Shown: in pieces, positions 42,828 to 54,272 of the stretch
Numbering within the stretch: the first letter of the stretch is position 1
Layout of the letters: the number at the start of each line of letters is the position of its first letter
Origin: Tetracentron sinense
Taxonomy: Eukaryota > Streptophyta > Magnoliopsida > Trochodendrales > Trochodendraceae
Direction: 5' to 3'
DNA length: 64,000 bases
Assembly (NCBI GenBank): GCA_015143295.1
Contig: CM026554.1
Span: 28,781,531-28,845,530 of the forward strand
Notes under the pieces: model-generated
Seen by the model: only the letters and a program-made list of their open reading frames with translations
Databases searched by the model: none
Told to the model about the DNA's origin: nothing
Position numbers and translations under genes: made by a program

Positions 42828-44240
42828 GACCACTGGAGGGGGTGCTTTCTCTTACCTATAGCCCTTCACAACACATTCCCCTTGTACCTACACCTTCAGC
42901 CCTAAAATAAAATGCCCCAATTTAACTAGCTATCATTGATATATCACTTTTTTTCCCCCCCCCCCCCCTTTGGGGGGCCTAACCTCCTGCGAATATGCCA
43001 TTGAGGGGGCAACACCTCCTTACAGACCATTCTCTCTCACTCACTCCCTAAATACCTAGCCCCTTATTTAAAGACAACTTAACCCTTTATAAGAACCGCA
43101 GATATTCAAATTCTAAGAAATCCTAATCAAAATCCACAATCTCTTAATTAATTTTCTCTTGAAAAATGGTTATACCATAATTCCACCTACATTGAAATAA
43201 CCTTGTCATCAAGGTTTCGAACCAACGTCGTACTTTATATCCTCATCGAAGTTATTGTGAGTTTTAAGAATTTTTTATATTTTCAAAAGGTCAAAATGCC
43301 CCTACCTTTTTAAAAATACCAAAGCCCCCCTAATCCTGTTTGAAATAATTCCAACCATTATTTGCATTAATTTTACCCAAATTAGTTTTTTACAACATTT
43401 TAAAATATTTTTTAAAGCATTGTTAAAAATATTATTTAGCTTTTTTTCAAAGGGGCCCCAATACATTAAGATGCCGACCGTGTCCCCATCTTCAACCTTT
43501 CGCCTTTTTCAAAGTTCTTTTTTTGATTTTTGGTTGTGTTTCTTTGATACAAACGGATTTACAACTAATTCAAATCTTATCCAAAGCATTTTTTTACTCA
43601 TTTAATCAATCCCATGTAGAGATTACTTGATCATGGAGAGTTTGGATCTCTTTTCACAGCCTAATCCCCAGACTTTAACCACAATACAACTCGTTTTTTC
43701 AATCATAATAACCGATGAACCGAATAAAGGCGGAACGATTTGAGAACAAAAGATTAGGCTAAGGGATCCTCCCAGAGTGTACGTCCAAAATCTAACCATT
43801 TGCTCAATTATTAACGTTAAGGGTTAGGATTATAAGCTGACTGATATTCGAAAGGAAACATTAAGCCAACCCACATCCTGGCCCTTAGGTGGTTTGGTTT
43901 TAAAACGTATTATGTAGGGGATATATTGGGATACCCTTGGGGGGGGGGGGGAGACCACTTCGAATAAAAATAGGGATAATATAGGGTTGCTGTACGAGCA
44001 CACCACTAGTGAAGCGACTTGGACCCCTTTAAAAAAATTAACTTACCATTTATTTTATAGGTTGTATTCTATGTCACATCTCACAGACCCCAAAGCCCTA
44101 AACCCTTATAACATCTCCGAACAACATCTTCTCCTTTATAGAAGTAATCTTCTCATGTCTCTCCTTTTATATCCCTTCTCGACTTCGATATGTTTGGTCT
44201 CCTTCTATATTTTTTTTTGGTCTTATTCTTTATATTGATA
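42828..44240. other. Noisy repeat DNA after the gap, no gene
   Basis: It contains long C and G runs (near 42955-42968 and 43940-43951) and many short homopolymers. Around 43170-43240 the minus strand reads 'ccttgatgacaaggttattt', similar to the DNA after the integrase of many chromoviruses, followed by LTR-like text; this could be the end of another Gypsy copy. I see no clear frame. Sequence quality may be low here. Confidence 0.4.
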
Positions 44241-45360
44241 ATCCCAACATAGGTGGGTCATCACACGGTGGTCGCGGGCGACAAGGACTCTTTCAATAAA
44301 TTGACACGTGGCAGCTTATAGGGTGAAACCCTAAGGGTGCCGTGAAATTTTAACCACAGTTCCTGGGTCTTAACAATGCCACTAGTAGCTCATATAGCCC
44401 TTTAACTATGGTTAGCTCAATCTCCCTAAGTTATATTTTTAAGGTTATATATTTTCTTATAATTTTTTCTTTCTAAAAATAAGGTTATATGAACCGAAAC
44501 CTAAGGTGAGTGAATCTTAACCATTATTAGTTGGGTTAAAAAGGACTTGAAGGTATACAGATCCGGCGCGCACGGGAAACCGTATTTCCCTTAAAAATGG
44601 TGTAGAAGTAGAAAATTTATATGCATTATTTTACTCTTGGTGTACTCGTAGAATTTGTTTATATTTTAAGGGGGTTCCGGTTATAATAATATAAATGGTG
44701 TCCCAGTAGTCGTCAATACTGGGTGCTCACAAGCATCTCCTAAATATAGCGAAGAATTTGGAGAGAAAATTTCAGAAAAGAGGAGTTAGAGAGGATGACT
44801 ACGTTCATCATCGTCTTCCTCCTTTGGCCAACATCAATTCCATCCCAATTTGGGCAACAAGACACATCTTGCTCTTCGCAACCTTCTACCCGAACAAAGC
44901 TCTACCTCTTTACATACCAACGAACCATAAGGCAGCGAGCGCTTTCTCCGCTTCATTCCGCCCAGAATAGGCATAGTTAGCATGGTGTTATCTGTTTCAT
45001 TGTTTAGAATATGTTGTTTCAATAATGTCAAATTTTTAGATTATCTTAATGGTTATTTAAAACGAAATTTTTTTCAATTAGTTTGTTTAGTATTAATTAA
45101 CCGAGCATCTATTAATGTTAGCTACATGTTTTTAATAAGTTAATCATTCCTTAGCAACTTAATTAGCTTATTAAGCGATCTTAGTTCATTTTTTTTAAGA
45201 TATAATATTCTGATTCTTAGTTTTATTCATATATAATAAGTCATTTTTTTGTTGTAAATTAAGCATGATAGTTTTAAATTCCGATTTTAAGGATAATTTA
45301 ATCGATATCCTATGTGCAACAAATTAATATGGGTTCATTACGTATCCTCTACACCACAAA
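44240..45360. other. AT-rich DNA with foldback repeat fragment
   Basis: About 44290-44560 holds both arms of the 'aaccatggttaa...gattcactcacc' foldback repeat in decayed form. The frames at 44758-44980 overlap each other and match no family. The rest is AT-rich. Confidence 0.5.
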
Positions 45361-46560
45361 AAACCAGTAAGGATGGACAGTCTACGGGTGGCAGCTGGGG
45401 GCATAATACTTCCTCGAGACCAATCACATCCCTTACCCTCATATCTACACGATATGATTTCCTTGTGCCACACTTGTAAGCAAGGGATTGCTCACTCACT
45501 TCCAATTCGAGATATATATCTAATCAAAGAGAGGAAATTCAAGTCGTCACCTATCCAATTTTCGGGTTAAATATATAGATTGGGGTAAGGAGATTCGATT
45601 ATGTCCGGGGACGGTATGCACCCCATGCACACCGTCCCAAGAAGGTTCCTACTTAATGACCCCTATATTCACATAAATTCGATTTGAATTTTAACTATAT
45701 GCGTAATCAATAACAAAAATCAAACTTTATTATACTTACATAACCTAGATCAAAATTTTATTACCATCTAAAACAAAGAACCTGAGATAGATTAATTAAT
45801 AGAACTAAGTTCTTATCTAAGGAGATATATTCGCCCTAATTAAAAATAGCTAGCATAAAGATCTAATCGATAATAAATAAACTAACTAAAAAAATTCAGT
45901 TTTAAATAAACGTTAATCTAAAATTCTGCCCATTATTGATACAAACTAATTTTCAAACTGAACAAGAGCACCTGCTCACTATTGCTATATGGCGTGAGTG
46001 AAGAAGGGAGAAAGCGGATCCTACGGTTATTGGCTATGTGAAGAGTGGAGCTTCTGTCGGTTTGGTGAATAACAAGGATGCTGCGTGATGAAGAGGAAGA
46101 GGGCGTTTTTGCTCCTTTAACCCATATGGGGGATTATACCTTAAACCCCGTCGAGCTGTTCGTTAATATGGATTGCAAGGGCGTGGAGAGCTTCTGCCAT
46201 GCCGTTTGCACAACCGGAATGTCAAAGCTGCATTGCCATGAAGGTGTTTCCTTCTTGATTTATTATCTCTGCAAAGCAACTGTGGAGCGATTGCAAAAAA
46301 AGAATGTTTTCCGAAATAGGGGATGGACTTTGTGCTGGCCAAAGGATAAAGATGAAACATGACCAGTACCGTCCTCTCTAACTCCTCCTTTTCTGAAAAT
46401 TTTCTCTCTCAATTTATCTCCTTTTTGTTTCTCCAAATCTGTTCTCCTTTATTATCATTTCATAGAGGGGGTATTTATAGATTGAGAAGAACGAGCTGGA
46501 GTGGGGTTGAAACTCTGGGGATTAGGCTGACAATGAGATAGAGAGAGGAGTTTTTGGTTT
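45361..46560 (+). other. Unidentified sequence, possible small hypothetical ORF
   Basis: A frame of 94 codons at 46078-46362 (MLRDEEEEGVFAPLTHMGDY and on) has a reasonable composition but no domain I recognise, and overlaps a frame on the other strand. Other frames (45373-45570) are similar in kind. There is no TATA-ATG arrangement I would trust. I list it as unproven. Confidence 0.2.
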
Positions 46561-48084
46561 TAATCCAAACTCCTCCATAATCACCCTATGTCTCCTTTGG
46601 ATTGATTTGCATGAGTAATAAAATGCTTTGGGTAAAGATTTGAATTAGTTATTTTAAATCCTATATTTATTAATCAAAGAAAACATAACAAACAAACAAA
46701 ATAAATAAAATCGGATGTTAAAAAATTCGGTTTTAACCCTTTAGTTAATGTTATGTTATTTTATTTTTCTAAAAACCAATGGTAGATGGGTGAATCCCTA
46801 AGGGTGGATGGATCTTAACCATAGTTAAATGGGTTAGAAAGGGGACACATGGCAAGAAAAATGGAGCCTCCTCGCGTCACCGACCGAGGAGGTGATTATT
46901 TTACATGAAAAGAGAATTTGTCTTTTGATTAAGGCACATCACTTTTGTATTAAATCCAATGTGTGGTTACTCTTGGTGTAGATATTTGCAATGAGATACA
47001 TTGCTCTAGATTACACAACGTAGAAAAATATGGATTTTTTTTTTTTTTTTTTTGCAGTTCATGGCTCCAAAAAAAAAATTAGATAAAAAGCGAAAGTATC
47101 AAAAAAAAAAAAAAAAACCACAATCTATTAACCATTTACTTGCTGATGGTTTTGACCGCGAGGTTGCACTGCGCAAGTATTTATGGCCCGAAGGTTTTTA
47201 CTTTAAAAGTATTTGTACTAGACAATTTGGAGGCATGGTACACCACAAACATTAGTCCAATCACACATCTAACATCTAGCAGTTGATCATCATTGATGAA
47301 GTTTTGATTGACTTCAATTCAAAATTTGCAAAATTGCATAGTCTTTTAAACACTTATGAAAACATCTTTTGACAGGTATAGATCTCCAACACAATAAAAA
47401 TTCCCCTTCCCCACGATGTTAGGATCAAACACCCCTCAAACGCTTTTTCGTGCATTATGGGTTGTCGTCTGATCTCTATTATGCCTGTGAAACAACCACA
47501 TCCGTCTTTGGGCCGGCACTCGATCTATTGTAGCATGCATCATTGTCATTAGGGTTGTCAACAGAGCGGATTCGAAGTGAATAGTGCAATATCCGCATCC
47601 GATCCGATTAATTCTACCATTATCCGTATCCGCTCCGATATCCGGCGGATAATAAATTGAAGTACCGAATTTGAATTCGATTAACAAAACGAATTCGGAT
47701 AATATCCATATTCGCTCCAATTAAATAATCGAATTCGAGTATATTCAGATAGTTTTCCGAATTCGACCGCCGATTATAATCAGAATAGTGTCTGATTACA
47801 ATCCGAATTTGATTATTATCCAAAGTCTTTATCTCATGATCTAAAAAAAAAAATCAAGACACCAAATACCTGATTCTGTTTTCACGATCTCCTCATCTCC
47901 CCTTGACTTTACTCCTCCTCTCCTTCACGTTTTAAAACAAAGAAACTAAAATATTTGGCCTTTAATTATATGCAGCTTAAAGGGGTAGGATAAACATTTT
48001 ATCTTTTCACAATTAAATAAAATTACCAATTTGCATCTACATGCCCTACTTGGTAAATATGTTAAAAGCATGTCATTTTCAGTA
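46561..48084. other. Repeat-rich intergenic DNA
   Basis: 46760-46870 is a foldback repeat fragment ('gatgggtgaatccctaaggg', 'cttaaccatagttaaa'). 47040-47120 has T and A runs around a 67-codon frame that is probably chance. 47570-47830 is packed with 'atccg', 'cggat' and 'gaattcg' words on both strands, an unknown palindromic repeat. No gene is recognised. Confidence 0.5.
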
Positions 48085-48456
48085 GGCCCAGGATTCTCTC
48101 AAGTTTGAACCCCTAGAGGTCGCCACTTGTCTCCTTTGACACCCCTTAACCATGGGTAAGGTTCACCCACCCCATGGGTTCACTCATCCATCCTTGGTTT
48201 TTTTTATATTAATTATTATTTTTTAAATTAAAAACTGTTTTTAATATTAAAAACTTTAAAAACAGTTTTTTTAATTAAAAAAATAATCATTAATATAAAA
48301 TAAAAAAAACAACAACAACAACAAGGATGGGTGAGTGAACACTATGGGTGGGTGAACCTTACCCAGGATTAAGGGGTGTTAAAAGAGACACGTGGCGACC
48401 TCTAGGGGTTCAAACTTGAGAGATTCTCTCAAGTTGAACTTGAGAGAATCCTGATC
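48085..48456. mobile_element. Long foldback MITE, copy 2 (family F)
   Basis: It has the same design as 31828-32204. The left arm starts caggattctc at 48089, then 'gtctcctttgacacccctta' and 'atgggtaaggttcacccacc'. The right arm ends 'gagagaatcctg' at 48453. The centre is AT-rich. The left tip lacks one 24-bp inverted segment present on the right. The words 'cagta' flank it on both sides (48080-48084 and 48457-48461), a possible target duplication. Confidence 0.75.
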
Positions 48457-49284
48457 CAGTAAGTAATACAAATAAAAAGCATGCCCTATTCAGTGAAGAA
48501 CTCTTTCTATCATGTATTGTTCAGTGTTCTTTCTAATATTGACTCAGTATGGTGAGTATATAATCCTAATAGTTGTTATTAATGTTATTATTATTTTTTT
48601 TTGGCAGTTGTGGGTGACTTGATTCAGTAAACAGTTCTGGCTTGGATGAGCCATTGCCGAACCTCCATTAACGGCCGGTATGAAATACGTTAATATCAAT
48701 TAATTCCCACTCCGTCTCTCTTGCTCCCCTCCTACTCCATGGCTCTCTCTCTCCCCCTCCCACTTACGTCTATTACTAATACTTCAATCAATGAAAGAGA
48801 TCATGTTTTCATATAGTCTCAATATTTATTTAGAAATTACCCTATTGTAACCATTTTTTTCAACTCGGGTAGGAGAGTCATGTTATCAATTTGTATTGCT
48901 TATTCTTATTTATTTATTTTTTTTGTCTTCTTGAAGGGATGCTTTTGAAGGCTCATTTCATTAAGAGCAATAGTTCGCTCCAGGGGCGAGGAGCCAACTA
49001 TCGCTCCCCGCTCGTACAAAGCCAACCCTTCCCCTGCTACGAACTCGGGTTAAGTTTTTATTACCCTATGGTTAAACTTTTTTATTTTATTTTTCTAAAA
49101 ATCAAGTTTAGATGGGTGAACCCTAAAAGTGGGTGGATCTTAACCATAGTTAAAAGCAGTTGAAAGAGGGACACATGGCAAGGAAAAGGGAGCCAAGACG
49201 TACTTTCTCGCGTCACCGACCAAGGAGGTGATTATTTTCCTTTCATTAAATCCTTATACTTCGACAGGTAACTGTTTTTTTTAC
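48457..49284. other. AT-rich DNA with foldback fragment
   Basis: A further decayed copy of the 'gatgggtgaaccctaaaagt...cttaaccatagttaaa' repeat lies at about 49080-49240, close in sequence to 46760-46900 (including 'cgcgtcaccgacc.aggaggtgattatttt'). No gene is seen. Confidence 0.5.
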
Positions 49285-49464
49285 GATGAAAACTTTCATC
49301 GAGTTAGGATGGGCAATAGCGCAACAGTGTCTTACAAAAAATGGGGCCCCTTTTTTTTTTATTCCCAGTTTACCCTTGTTGAACGTGGGGCCCTCCTTGG
49401 TAAGACACAAAGGGGCAACAACGCAACAGCGTGCGCTGTTGCCCATCCGAACTCACTTTCATCC
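49285..49464. repeat. Foldback repeat with 'gttaggatgggcaa' arms
   Basis: The left arm 'gagttaggatgggcaa' at 49301 pairs with 'ttgcccatccgaactc' ending near 49454, and outer 'gatgaaa'/'tttcatc' extend it. Inner 'gtcttac' and 'gtaagac' also pair. A single left arm is found again near 52812-52838. It is MITE-like. Confidence 0.55.
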
Positions 49465-51289
49465 AAGATTTGAATTTCATGAAATTTCGGTTTCGGCCAA
49501 CACCAACGACATCGACTGGGTTTATTTTGAAAATTAGATTTCGGGTAAAATTTTGGATTTCGAAGATTTCGGAATTTCGGCCGAAATCTGATTTTTTATT
49601 TTTAAATAGGTTTTTATTATTATTTTTAATTAAAATTTGGAAATATTCCGAAATATTTTGAAATTTTTATTGAAAATTTCAAAATTTTATATATTAATTT
49701 TAAAAATAAAATAATAATATTTATATAAATATATAAAATTTTAATAAAATATTATTTTTAACATATATATAATTAATAAAATATTAATATTTCGGATTTC
49801 GAATTTTGCTGAAATCCTGCATTTTTTCGTGATTTCGATTCGGGTTGGCTGGCCGAAATCATCGCAAATTTCAAAATTAAAAACCTTGCTTTCATCTCCT
49901 CGGTCGTAGGACGTGAATTACTGTATCTCCCCCCCACCCCGGTACCCTTTTTTTTTTTACCACGTGTTCCCATTTTCACTCATTTTAATTGTGATTAAAA
50001 TTCACTAATCCTTAGTATCAAAGCATCTAACCATGATTTTTAGATGGAAAAAAATTTAACCGGAGGTTAAAACTTACTAATCATAATTTGAAGGGCTTTG
50101 TGTGGGCGAGGAGGGGACTATTCCTCTTTTCTTAATTGAATTGATCAAATTGGGAACACGAATATATGACTTCAATTTTAAAATTTGGTGGGAGCATCGC
50201 TTGCCCCATCGGTAGTGTGTGCTAGTCACCATTCCATTGATCCGGGTTCCACTCCCAAGAGGGTATGAGGGTTGTCATCTCCATCCATTCATGACTTATA
50301 ACAGATACTAACCTATTAAGCAGGGTTGTGGCCTAACCGCGTATATCTCACTAAAGAATTTTAAAAATTAAAATTTGGTGATGACAAAAGTTTACTTCAT
50401 TGTTATGTGAGATACTACCAGACTATGAACCTATAGTTGTTTGTTTGCAAGCATTCTACTGTTGGTGAAATAACCTTTATCTTTACTATTATAATGCCAG
50501 CCGGTGTGGCCTGATTTTTCCGAAATTCTCAAACTACTCTTATAACTATTAAATGTGAGAGGTAGGCATAGCTTGATTTTTCCGAAGTTCCCAAACTATA
50601 CTTATATAAAACAAAATTTTGATTTAATATTTTACTTTAATTTCCAAACTACCCATTGCTCATCTATCTATTTAAAAAAAAGAATCACAGTCAATTGCGA
50701 TTGAACTCGGGAATAGTTCAATCGCACCTGCGGGTTAACATATGTCCCTTCTAACTCCTATTACCTGTGATTAACTCCTTCCCCTCTCTCTCACTCACGT
50801 GCATCGTACGTGCCACACACTAGTAGTTTTAATGGCATATCTGCCCTACGTACCTGTTTACCGAAGTACCAATCCTGGTCTACGAATCACTTCAATTTAG
50901 AATACCTGTATTTTCTTTCAGTAATACACGGAAGAGAAGTTTTAAAAAAATAATAATAATAATAATAAAATGACCTTCAACTTAAGGCTTACATAACTGA
51001 TTTCTTATCACAAGTGCCCACTACTCCTAAAATGGGTGACGATTTGGAGTCCTTATATGGTTGACTACGGAGATATATGTTTCGGCATTTGCGCATTTTA
51101 CCTTGAACATACGAACAAAGATCAAATTCCAATTTTTTTTATGCATGCCTTTTTAGAAGTATTTTTTAATGATTTTTTTCACTGTTATTTTTTGCATCCC
51201 GGGCATCGCACGGGTTTCTGCTTAGTGTTAAAAAATGGAGAATGATTCTTTCTGCGTGAGCGTTCCACTCGCACGCAGTCCCTGCTTGG
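49465..51289. other. AT-rich DNA with 'ttcggccgaaat' repeats and MITE fragments
   Basis: 49487-49880 repeats words such as 'gatttcgg', 'tttcggcc' and 'ccgaaat' around a very AT-rich core and may be another foldback element. 49965-50110 and 50690-50830 hold family F-like fragments. Between them is unassigned DNA and a 'taa' microsatellite near 50948. No gene is seen. Confidence 0.5.
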
Positions 51290-51962
51290 CACGTAACTTG
51301 TTTTAACACTCATCTCATTTAACTGTGGTTAAGATTCATTCACCTATAGGTCCATCCATCTAACCTTGGTTTGTAGATTTTCTTAAAAATATTAACCTTG
51401 GGTTGACTAACCTCAACCACGGTTAACACTTGCAGCTGCTACAGGTTGCCACATGTCCCTTTTAACACCCACTAATTGTGATTAAGATTCACTCATCCCT
51501 AGGGTTCATCCATCTACTCTTGATTTTTAGAAAAAAAAATTGAAAAAATATTAAACTTGTGTTGACAAACCTAAACAACAGTTAATGTGCGTGCCTAGAA
51601 GTTGCCACATGTCCCTTTTAACACCCACTAACTGTGGTTAAGATTCACTCACCCGTGAGGTCGATCCATCTATCCTTGGTTTTTAGGAAATAAAATAAAA
51701 AATATAAACTTTGGGTTAACTAACCTAAACCATAGTTAACACACGCCTATAATTGCCATGTGTCCCTTTATCACTCACTAGTTGTGGTTAAGATTCACTC
51801 ACCCCTAGGGTTCATCAATTTACCCTTAATTTTATATAAAAAAAAATTAACCCTTAAATAAATAAACCTTAACCAAGGTTAAAAGGAACCATGCGGCAAG
51901 AGCATGGAGTGTCCATGTTCCACTGAGTTGGAACGCGGACACGTAAAGAATCAATCAAGCCC
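51290..51962. repeat. Tandem array of MITE-related units (about 155 bp, four copies)
   Basis: Successive units begin at about 51290, 51451, 51607 and 51758, marked by 'acatgtcccttttaacaccc' or variants, then 'tggttaagattcactcaccc' and 'ttggttttta'. Each contains its own inverted pair 'aaccttggt'/'accaaggtt'. Spacings of 161, 156 and 151 bp show a true array. Confidence 0.8.
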
Positions 51963-53310
51963 CTTGAAAAATTGTAAAACAATTATTAAAAATTTCTAAA
52001 AACCTAATTTGGGAAAAATTAAGTCAACTAAACTTTTTGAAATTATGTCAAAGGATTATGGGTATTTTGGTGATTTTAAAAAGGCGGGGTATTTTGATAA
52101 TTTTTGACTTTATAAAAAATGGAGAGGCAAGGACATTTCCAAGGAAAGACCGTGCAAAACATGAGTGTTGGCAATGCTTGTTTTTGTTTTTGTTATTATT
52201 ATTTTTCATTTATTTTATTATTAATTTCTTTAATTTTATTTTTAAAATTTTAAATGTTATTTCTTCCAAACTTATTTCTGTTCCAGAACAGATGATGGCT
52301 TACTTATTACTGTCAAACGAGTTTTTAGCACATAATTAATCTTAAAAGTACATGAGAATCAATAGAATTGATACCAAACGGGCCATTGGATGCATAGATC
52401 CGTTCTATTACAAGACCTGCCACTTTTCTATGGAAATGGTTAATAAACTGCTCTTCAGCATTTACTTAATGAACTGCCTGCCTGCCTCCCTCGGCTTTTT
52501 GGTATCCTGTGAAGGAGACAGTTCCCATACGGTAATAACATCCCTTGGGGACTGGTTCGACAATATTCATATGATATGATCATATCTATGCAATTATTCC
52601 AAAGGCTAGCTTTAGCTACTAATTAGTTTATGGGTTCATTCTACTGGTGTGGGTATCTTTGCAATTGCCAAATGGTGATAGTCTGGGAGCAGAGTGTTGG
52701 TCTCTTTGGCCAAATGCACTTCACTGGCAATTCAAGACCCTCTATTTATACATGACACCCTCTCCAGCTTCATCCCCTGGCGACTCTGGATATGCGTCAA
52801 CCATTTTCGACGGAGTTAGGATGGGCAACAACACACGCTTTTGAATCCGTCATGCACGTCTATAGTGATTAGCTAATCTCTGCAAGCAATATTCAAATTA
52901 TAGTGCTCGTCTTTTGTTCAAAGTAATTCTATCTATATATATATATATATATATATTGTTTTTGGAAGGTAAGCTGGGGTATGTTTTGTCATTTGTGGGA
53001 CAGAGACTTTTTCAGCCTAGACGGACTGTGATGGGCATAGATTTATGCCTTTGTTTTCTCTTCGGAACTATAGGTAGTATCATGCATGGTTTCCTCCGCC
53101 CATGTCTATTGTCTCCCTATATATCCAATGCCAACAAAAAAAAAAAAAAACATTTTCATTGTAACCATCTATATGAACAAAGTGGCCTGCAATTGCGACA
53201 TAGCAATTTTATTTAACAAATAATATAATGTTATCAGATTAAAAAAACCACCAGTATCGCCATTTTCTCATTTGTCGACTTGTACCAGTCGCAGATACCT
53301 CCTCAAATAT
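51963..53310. other. Upstream intergenic region of the ERF gene
   Basis: 52285-52386 is the right end of a MITE ending 'ttgataccaaacgggcc', also found at 57141. 52812-52838 is a fragment of the 49285 repeat. 52932-52956 is a TA microsatellite. No exons are recognised. Regulatory DNA of the ERF gene probably lies in the last few hundred bases. Confidence 0.5.
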
Positions 53311-53315
53311 GCTAC

Positions 53316-53322
53316 TATAAAC
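53316..53322 (+). promoter_or_regulatory. TATA-like box of the ERF gene
   Basis: The sequence tataaac in 'gctactataaacagtttg' lies 57 bp before the ATG. Transcription would start near 53345-53350, giving a short leader. Confidence 0.55.
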
Positions 53323-53378
53323 AGTTTGCCTCAGGCGTCCCAAGTGCATTCAGTTAATTACAATATATAGCAGCTATT

Positions 53379-54272
53379 ATGGGTGTGCCAACCGAAGTCA
53401 GAAGGGCAACGTCAAGGGCTCATCGGAGATTCGTCGGAGTTCGACAGAGGCCATCCGGAAGGTGGGTGGCCGAGATCAAGGACTCCTTGCAGAAGGTTAG
53501 GCTATGGCTGGGAACTTTTGACACTGCAGAGGATGCAGCCCGTGCCTATGACGACGCAGCTCGAGCTCTCCGAGGTGCTAATGCCCGCACCAACTTTGAA
53601 TCACCAACCATGTCTGCATCTGGCCATGCTAACCATGGCATACCAGAAAGTATCGAGCCATTCTCGTTTGAGGATGGGGCCGAGACGGCGGCAGAAGGAC
53701 TGCTTGGTGCACTCAAGGCAAAGCTACTTGACGGGAAGGCGATACGGATGCCATTGGCACCGGGGAGATGTGCAAGTGTGAGGCCTAGTGTTGTGATTGC
53801 ACCCCACGCTGCAAATAAAGAGCAATACAGCATCCGCGCCAAGGTACCCAATAATCAAAATGTGCTTACAAGTCACGATGATGAGCTGGAAGGTCACGGT
53901 TGCACCAAGTGGCACCATTTCCCAACTGCAATCACTATGAGTAGCCAGATGGCAAGTCCGGTGTGGCCGAATGAACCGACACATGAGAATGGTTTGTTGG
54001 GGTCCCTCCCTGGGCCAATTGAAGCAATGGGTGATTTTTCATTCTCAGATCAGTGCCTTGGAGGACTGCCGCCAGAGGCAAAGAAGAGGAAGATAGATGT
54101 GTCTCAAACTTATGAATCTATAGGAGGCATCTGGGCCTCGTCGGAGTACAATGCACAGTGTGATCAGAATAGCTGCTGGGGTGTTGCCAATGGCTCTTGG
54201 GATCCTCTGCTCTATTTATCCTCTGTGCTAGGGGGTGATCAAACGCATTTACCCATTAAAGATCAGTGTTAG
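53379..54272 (+). CDS. AP2/ERF transcription factor
   Basis: This is a single-exon gene of 297 codons with no defect. The AP2 domain is at residues 18-73: [56 protein letters not shown]. It contains the WLGTF core and the RWVAEI strand that contacts DNA; the domain binds GCC-box or DRE-type sites in the nucleus (family knowledge). Valine at the position called 14 and aspartate at 19 mix the DREB and ERF marks. From memory the domain looks most like the ERN1/RAP2-11 branch. The rest is low-complexity with a basic PEAKKRKID run near residue 235 and a tryptophan-containing acidic end ([11 protein letters not shown]), possibly an activation region. The start is the first ATG of the frame, just before the domain. 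It is the only intact cellular gene here. Confidence 0.92.
   Translation: MGVPTEVRRATSRAHRRFVGVRQRPSGRWVAEIKDSLQKVRLWLGTFDTAEDAARAYDDAARALRGANARTNFESPTMSASGHANHGIPESIEPFSFEDGAETAAEGLLGALKAKLLDGKAIRMPLAPGRCASVRPSVVIAPHAANKEQYSIRAKVPNNQNVLTSHDDELEGHGCTKWHHFPTAITMSSQMASPVWPNEPTHENGLLGSLPGPIEAMGDFSFSDQCLGGLPPEAKKRKIDVSQTYESIGGIWASSEYNAQCDQNSCWGVANGSWDPLLYLSSVLGGDQTHLPIKDQC

Noticed and set aside
44795-44980. Small secreted-peptide-like frame with hydrophobic start
   Set aside because: The overlapping frame in another phase is equally open, and no family, promoter or conserved C-terminal peptide is recognised.
47052-47255. 67-codon frame after a T tract and 'gcag'
   Set aside because: The T run plus 'gcag' imitates a splice acceptor, but the frame is dominated by poly-lysine from A runs and matches nothing.
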